Below are positions 23,272-35,600 of a stretch of 64,000 nucleotides of DNA, piece after piece; position 1 is the first letter of the stretch; each line of letters starts with the position of its first letter. Under the pieces are notes generated by a model that was given only the letters and a program-made list of their open reading frames with translations, was not told the DNA's origin and did no database searches. A program made the translations under genes and the position numbers. This stretch comes from Annona cherimola (lineage: Eukaryota; Streptophyta; Magnoliopsida; Magnoliales; Annonaceae): the NCBI GenBank assembly GCA_030490835.1, contig CM059973.1, positions 55,618,008-55,682,007 on the forward strand, given 5' to 3'.

Positions 23272-23461
23272 TTGGAATCACAAATACACACACATGGATA
23301 AACATGTAAATGGTTTAGATTTTAAAAAATATTTTAAAATAAGAAAAATATAATATATATATATATAAGTATGCAACACAATTTTTGGAATCACAAATAA
23401 ATACACATGGATAAACATGCAAAAGGTTTAGAGTTTAAAAAATATTTTAAAATAAGAAAAA
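23272..23461. repeat. Tandem duplication, ~113-bp period
   Basis: TTGGAATCACAAATACACAC through AAAATAAGAAAAA (about 23272-23351) repeats at about 23384-23461 with few changes. A (TA)n run separates the copies. Confidence 0.7.
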
Positions 23462-24309
23462 ACCAACGGTAAGCATGGGGCCTCCATGCTTACAGTATGT
23501 ACTGAATCATTACACGTCAGAAAAAATTAACTTTTCATATTATAACCTATGTGTTGAATGCAAACTGTATCAAGGTTGACACTGCAAGAAAACTTAGGAG
23601 CATCCACCATGGTACTACTATGAACCCAGAATTGATCCTAGCGACGTGCCCACTAGCAAATTAGGGATCATGGTTGTTACAGGTCACACCTTTTCATCAA
23701 ATATCCGTTGAAGTCATATCCCAAGGGAAACACTGAACCATGCTTTTTGTTCGCAGTGAGGGGAGTAAGTTGAGAAATAGCACAGAATGATACCGTTTTT
23801 GCCTGTGCAAAACAACGTTGATGTAGAGAACATACCTTTACTAGCTTCACTCTTTGAAAACAGATGCATAACCTCGTATTAAAATCATCAAAATTCCGAT
23901 ATTTTACCTAGGGACCAGGTAAAACATGGGTGCTACATCCTCCGCACCTCAAAAACCAAAACAGAGAAAATATTAGAATCACAGAGATAAGATGAAAGGT
24001 AAAATGATATTTACTGTGCAAATTGACCACCAGATCTCTACAAAATCTGTATCAACAAAAACAACCAAATGCGCATTAGATCTTAATCTCCACAGAATAT
24101 TTAAAACAATAATCAGAGCATAAATAATCTTTACAAAGCCACTAATGTAAAAGAAAACAAAAGGAGTTGATATACTGACAATAAATATTCAATTCTGATA
24201 AAGTGAAGGGAGAGGGCATTGGATAAATCACACAAGCCTATGTATATTACATTTACCTCTGATGATAATTTCTGTCGTAGCAGCTCTTAAATGTCCTTCA
24301 AAATACAAT
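23462..24309 (-). other. 3' flank of the RBBP6/PQT3-like gene
   Basis: Downstream of the stop codon, read on the minus strand. A possible 3'-UTR splice donor (CATCAGAG/GTAAATG) lies near 24257, so the untranslated region may contain an intron. No polyadenylation site can be fixed from the sequence alone. Confidence 0.35.
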
Positions 24310-25042
24310 TTAGTGGTTTCTCTTGTGTTTGTGGTAATTATGATCTGATTGGTCCTCATCATTCAATCCATCCACTAACTCCCATCTATCATTTTCCAAA
24401 TCACCATCTGCTTTTGCTTCCTTGTGCTTGGAGCGCTTGGAGCTATGATGTGAAATTCCCTCCTTCCGTTGTTGTTTACGATCACCAGTTGAACTTGGTG
24501 CCGACAACCCTGCTGTTGAATGACTGCTATGCTGCCTGCTATGCTTCTTAACATCTGTTTCTTCCCTCTCATCCGATACCTCTTTCCAACACCTATGATG
24601 ATTCTTTCGGCGAGATTCACTGCCACAGTGCTCATTGTTCATGTCTCGCTTCTTTGAACTGCTAGTTCGATGGCGTTTGTGCTTCTCTCTACTGCAGTGG
24701 CTCGAACTACCAGGCATGTCTTGTGCTTCAAGATTCAATCTTTCAGCATAATACGCCTTGCTGTTCTCTCTTCCACTGGTTGAGAAATGAGAACCTTTAT
24801 CATGTTTACATTCGACAGAGCAGGTATCTTCATCTGACACAAAACCTGATCTCTGGTGAGAGAAGCTATCAGACTGCTTTCCATGCAGGTGCTTCTTCCG
24901 AGATCTCCAGTTTTCACTGTTGTCAGAGTCAGTTCTGATAATCTCTCGATCAGACTGGGCTCTATTGTCCCGAGATCTTCTTTGGGGCTCATCATGCCTG
25001 TAATGTTCCAGTGAATCATCATGATGGTTGTATATTTGTCCT
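24310..25042 (-). CDS. Last exon: charged Ser/Arg/Lys/His-rich tail
   Basis: 733 bp encoding residues about 581-823 to TAA at 24310-24312. Low-complexity and strongly charged, with many RS, KH, RR and SS pairs (for example KHKRHRTSSSKKRD, QQRKEGISHHSSKRSKHKEA) and several basic clusters that could serve as nuclear localisation signals. Such tails are usual in RBBP6-family proteins and in splicing or 3'-processing factors. It ends DQSDHNYHKHKRNH. Confidence 0.88.
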
Positions 25043-28000
25043 CTAAAGAAAACCAAAGCCCACATCAATACATGGCTAATTATCGGTTGCTATTTTTATT
25101 AATTTCAAACTCAATGTACATTTGTTCAGGTGCTAGTGATTCTCTCCTCCCTAGACAGCATAGAAATGGTGCAAAAGGCAACAAAATAAAACAAAACGAG
25201 CAAAAAAAGATGACAGGACAATTGCAGATTAAAGTTTCCAAGCAAATTCCAAATGCACATCATAGTTAGTTATCTTGGTAAATTCCTGGACTATTTGGCA
25301 GCATGCCTAACACTGCTTGAATGGAATTCACTCCATTAAGATTATGTTTGGCTACATATAAAACTCTTCAAACCAAAATTTTTCAATTTCGAACTTTTTC
25401 ACTCTCCCTAACTATCCTATTTTTTAATTATTTCTTCACATCTTCTCATAAAACTATCCTACTTTTCAATTATTTCTACACAACTACCTATACAACTAAC
25501 ATATTTAATTTTATTCTCTTTACTCTTCACTGTCACCCCTATCATATCACATCATTTTCTTCCATTTCAAAAACTTCTACATTAAAAATTTTTATCCAAA
25601 ATCTTTTTCACCTCCCAAACACACCCTAAATTATTTTCCAAAATTAATCAAGACTAGCTAATTGGTCACAAGAAAAATATCCATTGAAAAGTGAAACTGA
25701 CATGTTTGCTGGAAAGAGAAAGAATATTGATGTAGGGGTATGTGGCATAACAAACTGCTGGACAACAATTTGATTTGATTCAGCCTGCACAATGATAACC
25801 TATCAAGAGAGCAAACATTTTAAGCATGAATATGTCACCTGTGGGTATGGTCATTTGGAAGCTTGTGTCTTCGATCTCTTTCTTGAAGCTCCATAAACTC
25901 TGCACGACTGAGAGGGCGTTCCACACCAGTAATCACAGGAGGCGGCATCACTCCTCCCATCCTCATGAACCTATGGTTTAGCATCAGATATTCCACTACT
26001 AAATGGGAAAGTAAAATATCCAAAAGTGAAAGTTCCTCATAGGCAAAAACAGATGTGGTACTTTTTGTTGGGCAGGTTTAGCACAAGATCACACAGATCA
26101 CAAGTGACAGAGAGGAAAGCCCATAAATGAAAACCATTAACAATCTTCCTCTCTAACTGTGCATCCGTTGCCTGCTATATGAATGTGAAAGAATTCCATG
26201 ACAAGGATGGTTTCCAAAGAAGCCACCCAAGGAAGAATAAACGTTGCTACTTGAAAGCCAATAAAAATTGAAGTCCATTATAAAGAATTATGCGAACTCA
26301 ATTGCAAGAACAGAAAGAAGAAAGGGGAGAGAATCAAACTCACAATGGTACTGGCATTCCAGCATACATTGATGGCACGTAAGGAGGAACTCCAAAGGGT
26401 GACAGCGGCACCATTGTGGGATCAAAGGGCATCATGCCGGGAGTACCATATAAGTTTGTGAAAGACCTTACATGAGGAAATGAAGACCCTTGCCAGTAGT
26501 GTGGTCCATATCCTGACATGCCTCCAGGAAACATACCATCTAAAAATCCCAAGGCCAGGAAGCATTCTTGAGGAGATTCTCAAGTATAAGAATAAATACA
26601 TTTAGTAGAATATAAAACTCTGAACAATTTCCTAACCTGTATGAAGTACGGGATATGAGCTGGAAGCTGCAGGGCAGTCTCTTACCAAATGATCAGGAGA
26701 ACCACACATGTAACAGTTGCGCTCCCCCTGTTTGAAAGATAGAGGAAGCTCTTGCATAAATGGCTAATTATGAAAGAGGGTCAAGCTGAAAAAATTTGCC
26801 TTGGCTAACCAAATCAATCAAAATTACCTTTTCTAAGGAGATAAATTCTTGCAATAAAGTCATGTTTTCCAAGGAGAATTCTTGCAATAAATTGTTGTTC
26901 ATGTCAATCTAAAATCAAAACGGCAATTGGATGTTGGTGGCACTGAAATCGCAATCTACTTATTCTAATGTCTGACACAATGCATTTAAGCTGGATCACC
27001 AAATATAAGTTTATCTATCCACCACCAGCGTCAGAAAAGTAATTAGAAACTTAGAATTCTTCCCTATTTTCAAGCTACAGTAATAGAACACACCTTGCAA
27101 AGGCAAGTAAAAATTTTACAGTTGGCTAATTTCCTTGCTTTTGGTGGATGCTAGTATTTATGATAATCGGCATTTCTCACACAATGGCTCAGTCTCAATG
27201 ATACAATTAAATGAACCATTACTGTAGAACAATTAGGTCCCCATGTTCTGCTAGACAAAATTGCACCATTGATTGTTGTCCACTAAGTAGGGACACTAGC
27301 TAAACCCAGAAAAAATTAAAATTTCATTTTAAGACAATAAACTTTGGGAGAAAAGAATGTACAATTTGAAGCTAGATAAATGACAACAAACTTTGGGAGC
27401 CAATGACTAAGAAAAATTTTAGGATTTTTGACTGCCGGATCTATTAAGAATAATGCGTGGAGAAAAAAGTAAAAGAGTTCCACCTCTATTCCACTCCCTC
27501 CACCTAGAATTAAATGGTTCCATCACATGCAACAAAGACCAGGAATTATATCATTCAAAAGGAGGTTATCCAAGTAAAAGTCGAAATAAAGTATGCTGAA
27601 TGCCAAAAAAATAGGACCAGAGGTCGTTACAGAATATATGAAAATTTAGGTGGAGGGTATCCAACTAAGAATCGTGATGAAGTACACAGAATGCCAAAAA
27701 CAATATGACCAGAGGTCATTACAAAATCTATGAAAATATTAGCCTTACCAAGGACATAGTTTGAGACAGACAAATAATAGTATTCACAAAGCCAACTTCA
27801 CTTGGAAAACAACACAAAAGAATTAATGATTTGATGATTTTTTAAAAAAAATTTCTTACAAAGGAAACATAAGCGTTTCTTTTTTTTATTGGGATTTATA
27901 CAACATGACAACTGATGTTACAATCACATACATTCACTCCCTCATAACATGGAGGAAATTTTTTCTGCAAACCCCCAACACTAGGGGAAATTTGTATGAA

Positions 28001-31000
28001 ACCCGCATGCTGAGGGGAATTATAGAACCCCCCCACAACTCGGGAGACTTGTTACAAAATCACCCCTTACCAAGGTGAGGAGGTGATTCGAACCTACATG
28101 CTCTCCGTCCAGCGATGGCAGGTTTTATTACGACAGCAGAGCCGTCGTGGCAACATAAATGTTTCTTAGGATGACACAGAATTCATTCTACCTGGTAATT
28201 TTCGAATTCACAAAAAATGAATAAGAATGAATGATAAACTAACAGTACACTATTGTTTTAGAAAAATAGCCAATGTCAAAGTCACAATATGCTGATGAAA
28301 GCATCCTAAAAAAGAAGACTTGCACTTACTTTCTTGCTTCTAGTCATTGGCACAAAGCTCCCACTTGCATCTGGTAAATCAAAAATAACATCAGCATTAA
28401 GAAAGTAGGTGGCATTAAAATTAGAATTTTCCTTGAATGTTTTTCTATAAAGCCACGTACTGTTAAATGGTGCAAAATTTTTATCTGTGGTGTTTACCCA
28501 TAGTCCTTTCTTCTTACAGCTAGCTGAATGTTCCAACACGTTAAACAAGCAAAAGCCAAGTATTAGCAATAATCTTGAGTTGTATAAAAATACCTACAAG
28601 CAAAGCAATTGAGCTGAATGCAATGTAGTTTGCTAATTGGATTGGGTTGCGGTTGATAATCAAGCAACTTGACCAATAGTTTCAACCTGATTTTCTCATC
28701 CTTGAGTATAATTCTTTTACTCCAACGAACAATTTTTTACATTTCCCCCTTTAACTTAGAACTCTTAAGACCTAACTTCTCTACAAAGAGTATACTTCCA
28801 TTTATTTCTTTAATTAAGAGATGGGTAGGATAATTACCCTTAGATAATGGAAAATTAGCCTCGTGTTTTAAATATTTACAGAATATACCATTTAAGTTAG
28901 CAAAAGCATAAAATAGACCCCACCAACACACGGGGCCTACAGAAATAAACAGTTGGGTTAAATGTTCACAAAGACATGAGGGTCTAATTTGTGAGAAAGA
29001 ATTAAAAAAATAAACCAATAAATTACACATTTTTGAAGCGATTGATCTACTTTTGCAAATATTCAAAAAAGGTTAATTTGTAATTGCGTAAAATTAAATG
29101 AACTATTTTGCAAATACCTACTAATGGGATTTAATACTTTCTATTACCTTAGGCATACAGGAGTCAAAATATCTCATTCTTATTCAATTTTTTATACGCA
29201 TTTAAAATTTTGGTTGAGCATCTATGATTATTTATGTTGATTAAAAAGATTTCCCTAGATTTGGAGTAATTTTGTTCAATGCTATATTGTTCATGACCCA
29301 TTTTTCTCCCCAAGTAATCAAACCCATAAACCCATCCAAACTTTAAAAATAATTATGGATAGGCTTAGGATTGAACTTGGATTTTGGTTAGAGTAGTCCA
29401 AACTGACCAAACCTGACCTAATCTGACCTGTTCGCACACCTAAAAATTCCTTAAAGCAGATAAATTGCAGACTTACCTTCTCCATGTAAATCAGCTGCCG
29501 GTTTCAAACCTTCATTACAGGCCGCTGAGTCTTTTTCGTCCCAACTTTGCATCGATTTTATCTTGTGCAAGGAAGGCATCGATTTGGCAGATTTTCCAGA
29601 ATTCAAATGAATGATGCGGGAACCATTACCACCAGGTAATCCAGAATTTCTTGTCCCTGACTCATACGCAGACTCTGGTGTAACTTGGTTGGATCCTTTG
29701 CCTGTTGCAGATGGAGAATGTGGCAACGGTGGCTCTTGTTGGAAGATGGACATGGCACAAGATGGCTCTTTTGCTTGAATTCCAGATTCTCCATCTTAGT
29801 TTCAAAAGGTAGGAGGAAGCAGAAGTAAGAAAAGAAAATAAGCAATTTACATATAACAAAAGTAAGGCCATCATTTCTAGATCAAATTTGGTATGAATTC
29901 TGTTCAGCAGTTCTTACCAGGTGCATATTTAGGAAGAATATTATCTGAACCACTGATTAGCACCTGTGATTCAAGGAAATGTTCAATTGCTTGCCTAAGT
30001 GATACATTTGGCAGCAAATCATCTACTCTGCACTTGGTGGAAGAACACCTTGGGCACTTCTCCTTCTCCAGTAGCACTGAACGAATACCTACAATGACAA
30101 AATCATGGAAGTTAAAAAAGCCCATGCTTAACAACAGAAGCTGAATGTTGTCATCAACATTTGTAAAACACCAGGCATCCTTACTAATTGCAAGAGATAA
30201 AAGAAGGCAAATGATCACATGGCCTGCCAAAAAATTAATTTTTGAATTTTTTTATGTATGTGCGCCCCACCTATATATTCTACCTTGTGAAATTTGGCAA
30301 TTTTTGGAATTTGTTTGGTGTTTAGATTTTATTTTTTAAAATGGGTTCATGTATCCATGCCCATTTCGTCCATTTTCAAAAATCAAAAAAATATATCAAA
30401 AAATTTGCCAAATTTTACAGATTGGAAGATATAGGTGAGCCCTGCATATGCATGAAAAATATCCAAAAAATTAAAAAGTAAGTTGCCTGGCTGGACGCAG
30501 TGACTATGATTTCCAGACAGATGCATGGGATAGGGGTCCATAAAAGAAAGGCCAAGTAAATGTACACATTCTCAAACAAACAACAGTTCCTGTTCATCAG
30601 GACTCCAACTGTACATCATTAGTTCATTAAACAAAAGAACAGGACAGTATCATCATCCTAACAATCCACACTTTTTCTTCAATAAATCCACGAACTCCAA
30701 ATAAGAGTGGATCATATTCTGTGAAGGGCTTAACTGACAGAGGCAGTATCCTCATCAGACAAGAATCTGCAGATTTTTGTTCCATAAGGCATAAATACTC
30801 AAATGTAAAGGGCAAATAGTGGATTTTGTTCTGTAGATGGCTTACACTTGTCACAAAAGCTATGCTGGCAGCATGGTATCATCACAGCCTCCATGAAGAT
30901 AGCATTGCAAAGTGAACACCTCAGTTCTGCAGGCAATTCAGCATTTGGAATTGGGGTGGTTGTATTCACACTGTGATGTGGAAGAGAAAAGACAAATAAG

Positions 31001-32565
31001 GAACCAAACGTTGAGGAGTAGTTACCAACACAAAGAATCGATAAATAGTAAAAAGGAGTTCTTACTCCAATTTTTTGTTATCTTCCACTTTATGTTGTAA
31101 CTTCGGTTGCAACTTACTGCCTGCATGACAATTGACAACATAATCCTTTTTCGAATTTCCTGATGAAGACAGCAGATAATTGTAGTCAAGCGTGAAATTC
31201 TTCAGTCACTTAAGTTTGTTGTCCATGCTATGATAACTACCTCTTGAAATGCCTTCAACGCCAATACTTGGTTCAATATTCTGAGATCTTGATATGGACT
31301 GCTCCGAGCATCTAACAAAATTGATCTGTTAGTCCATGAAAATGTCAAGATATGAAAGCATCAAGACTATCATCTATTTCACTCCTGTTCAGACAGTCCT
31401 ACTTCAATGCTTGCATGAGCATTGAAGCTCAATGCACACTTACATTACCTCTTTTTATTTATTTATTTTCTTTTTTTGCATTAATACATGGGCCTGAACA
31501 AGATCTTTTTACATGTAACATTTTATATTTTATTTTTTAAATTTCAAAATGAAAAAATTTAAAAAAATTAAATTTTCATATGGGATGCAATCTAACCTGG
31601 GCCAATATATTTGTGCAAGAAAATCAAAATAAAAAAAATTAAAAAAGGCAATGCGAGCATGAGCATTGAGCTTCAATTTTCATGCAAGCATTAGAGCAGG
31701 ACTCTTTGAGATCTCTCCCGAGTTGCCCCAACATTCCATGAAAAATTGATGCATCATCAAACTTCTTGCAACCGGATGTTTTAACAAGAAGTTAGTCATA
31801 CTACAGATTTCTATAACAACTTTACAGGATATTAGTATGTGCAAAACCATACAAACCACATGAATTAGCCATGAATTGTTGCAAAAGTAAATGAAATCTA
31901 AGTATACTAGACACTCCCAAAAAGAGTTAATACCTAGCATCATTTGCCTTTTCAGTGCAATTTATCTTGTCATTGCCAGTGTTCAGGTCAGATGAGCATG
32001 CCTCAGGTGCAGGATACAAGTCAACCCCGAAGTCATCAAAGTTGTCCATATCAACATTCTGGAAACATCAGTCAGAGAGAATCAACCGTGTACTTAGATT
32101 GTTGTGTTCAAAAAGGTATACTAACATGACATAATCATATGTATGAAGTAACTTGAGCAAGTGAACAAGCAGAAATTGATACAATCATGGCAGTAAGACA
32201 TCAGAGAGAACAAAATAACTGCTGATCTATGCCTGGTCTTTAACTAATCAAGCAAATATGCTTTTCTTATTGCTCATATCAAGATATGGTTCCATCTTGT
32301 TCCATAGATCATCCCTGGATAGATTACAGGAGTGTTTCATTTTTTTCAAGTGAGACACTAGCAATTCTACAGTCAATGAGGGTTCTATCAAGGCATAAAT
32401 AGATGGAAAAGTGACAGGGTTGCAATAGCTATTGGCAATTCTCCCTTATTTTCACCAGCAACATGGCTTGGCTCTGAAGTTGCATCTTGAAAGATCACAT
32501 GACAAGGTTGTTATCATTCTGAAGGTAAGTGGATTCCTCACCACCTCATCCAATGCGTTGTACGC

Positions 32566-32608
<43 letters not shown>

Positions 32609-35600
32609 TTTTCTGTTCAGGCAAATCCTTCTTTGTAACTTAAGACAGACTTCTGTTGACTCCAGAAAACCATATAATAGTTCCACTGAAACAAATCCGT
32701 AGGACCATGTCCACATGTCCAGTAGAGAGTTACTCATCTGACAACATTCTATGGCCATCAAAATAGATAAAATAGATGAAGGGTTCCATTTAGGAGGAAC
32801 CAAGGTTTGTGGTTTTGTGGGAACCTCTTAGAGGGGACCCGCTCTGATGATGAAATCAAAATTCAACTAGTCACATTGTTTAAAATCATCTGTTTTATTG
32901 TAATACCAAAAATCATTTCAAGCCAGGGGTTAAGTGGGTGCTAATATCAAACTTTTTAGTAAAACAATGGTAGAAGGAAAATGGGACGTACAAGAAGTGG
33001 AAGTTGAATCAAACAATGAAAGGGCAAAATGCTTTAAAAAAGTTGGACAAAGCATTTTAGGAATATATTCAAATGGTAAATCCTTACATAAGGAAGCTTC
33101 ATGATAAAACAAGGATGTTCAAAAGGCTATAAATGGCAAGCAATAAAAGTTTAAAAAATGGCAAACCAATTAAAACAAAATAAATCTAAAACAATATAGA
33201 CTATCAAAAAAATGCTAAAAAGATTATTTGCAAAGCCAAACACAGAACTTACGATAATTTATATAACAGATTAGGAACTAGACAATAAGAAAATTATATA
33301 TTTAAATTAGCTAAATTAAGAAGGGAAAAAAGACCAAAAACTTAAGACATGTTAGATGCACTGGAAGTGAGGATCAAAGTGTTTTTAGATGATGAAATTT
33401 GAGAGATGGAAATGTATTTCCATAATTTACTACATGGTATGCCATCAAAAAATTTAATATTAGATGACAATTTAAATGTAGAAAGAGATATAAATACTAG
33501 CTATTTCTCCAAAAATCGAATCTCTAAAATAAAGGAAGACCTCAAAGAATGAGATCAAGAAAAGCATCAGATCCAAATGACATGCCAATTAAGGCATGGA
33601 AATGCACAGGCGAAATAAGTAACTTGACTAACAAATTTTTTAAATAAGATTATAAGAACAAAGTTAATGCTAGATGAATAAAGAAAAGGCACCTTAGTAG
33701 CAATCTATAAAAAAAGGAAAATATTCAAAATTATACAAATTATCATGAAACAAAACTAATGAGTTACACTATAAATTTGTGGGAATGAGTGATTAAAAAA
33801 AGACTAAGACAAGAATCGATAAGAATCGACGAGGACCAAGAATCAGTGATTTTATGTTAGGAAGACTGACTACCAAAGCCATTATCTTAATTAGGCAATT
33901 ATTTGAAAAGTACAAAGAGATGACAAGGAACCTAAATATGATTTTCATTGATTTAAAAAAGGTTATGATTAAGTTCCAAGAAAATTATTATGGAAAATAA
34001 AGAAAAAGATAAAAATTAATAACAAATACATTGACGATATTAGAGATATATATGAGAAGCTATCACAAATATAAGGATCACAAGTGGAGATACAAATGTT
34101 TTCCCAATTACAATAGGTTTGCATCAAGCTTGAGCTTTAAGTCCTTACCTTTTCACCTTAGTTATGGATTGATGCATGTTATTTGCTAATGATATAGTCT
34201 AACAGATGAAACTAAAGAAATAAACCTAAAATTAAACAAGTGGAATGATGCTCTAGAATCTAACAATTTAGAATTAGATGCACAAAAGCAAGATATATAA
34301 TAATAGTCAGAACCTAGATAAGAAACCAATTAAAATTTTAGAGCAAGTATACCAAGAATGATCACTTTTGGTACTTAGGATTAATAGTTCAAAACATGGG
34401 GAAATTGAGAAAGATGTCATGAATAGAATCCAAGTAGGATAGAAGAAATGGTGAAGTGATTCGGGAATTTCATATGACTATCGAATCTTAATTAATCAAA
34501 AGAAAAATTTTATAAGACTGTAATTAGACCAGTTATGCTTTACGAGGAAAAATGTTGGACAATTAAAGAACAACATGTACATAAAATGCAGAACTAATTC
34601 AATGCACCTGCTGCAAAAAATTATTAAAAATGCCACTGATTTTTAAAGATCCGAAAAAAAATCTAAAAATCTCCCAAAATGGTAAAAATTGATACACGTG
34701 TTAAATACACCTAGATTAACAGTTGTGTTGAACAAGTTTCAAAAAAAATAAAAAAAAAGGAGTTTTGCACCCAGGTGCATTGAATCAGTTCCCCATAAAA
34801 TGGGTACAACAAAAATGAAAACATTAAAGTGGATGAGTGATAAGAACAAGAAAAGACAAAAATAGAAATGAAGCAACTCATGATAATCTAAAACTGAAGT
34901 CAATAAGTGATAAAATGAGAGTAAGAAAATTATGATGTTTTGTTCATGTTAAATGGACGCTTGAAATGAAACCAGTTATGATAGTTTATTCAAATAAAAG
35001 CGGTAAGAGAATGAAAAGGAAGATCAAAAAAATATGGATAAAAATAATTAAGCAAGGGGTGTATTTAGGAAGTTATAAAACTTTTGGATGAAAAGTTTTG
35101 GTATAAAAGTTATTAAATTGAAAGAAAATGATGTGACATAATAGGAGTAATAATGAAAAGTAAAGAGAATAAAGTTAAAATAAATAGGTTAGTTGTGTGG
35201 GTATTTGTGTAAAAATAATTGAAAAGTAGGACAGTTGTATGAGAAGATATGAAGAAATGATTAAAAAATAGAATAATTATGAAGAGTGAAAAGTTTTAGC
35301 TTGACATTTTTTCCTATTTGTCAAACACACCCAAGATATGACAACATTAAAGATTACTGAAAAACTTAATTACTAATCATCAAGAATGACCTAGTCAAAT
35401 CTTTGCAACTGACCCCACTAAGGTGGGAAATGGCTTATGATAATTATGATATGCAAATTACAAAAAACGCTTGGATCAATTCACAAATGCATTAAAGTGT
35501 CAAAAGAATGTATAGAATCATTCATTCATACACATCTTCAATGTGGATTAAACTTGATTGTATAGCTAAAACAAATGATTCTAAATGCAATGGGTTGAAT

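Larger units (their letters stand above)
32980..35450 (+). pseudogene. Decayed RTE-type LINE in intron 3
   Basis: Plus-strand translation in broken frames shows the plant RTE reverse-transcriptase layout: NLYNRLGTRQ and LAKLRREKRP before the RT, KASDPNDMPIKAWKC near 33560, NMIFIDLKKGYD near 33940, VPRKLLWKIKKK, then the C-terminal phrases RIRTRKDKNRNEA-like, ISDKMRVRKL and RMKRKIKKIWIKIIK. Near 35410 the 3' end reads GACCCCACTAAGGTGGGAAATGGCTTATG, close to the usual RTE terminus, followed by a short ATGATAATT repeat. Stops and frameshifts occur throughout. Two MITEs (34589-34793, 35057-35332) inserted later. Confidence 0.8.

Noticed and set aside
1..24000. A novel multi-gene system in the gene-poor left third
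   Set aside because: Read on both strands, it holds only non-coding repeats; no conserved protein motif or RNA gene could be supported.
28306..28569. 87-codon ORF as a separate gene
   Set aside because: It is two small exons of the RBBP6/PQT3-like gene read through their intron; phases and family phrases support splicing.
32546..32803. 85-codon minus-strand ORF with RERERE run
   Set aside because: The run is the translated CT microsatellite inside an intron.
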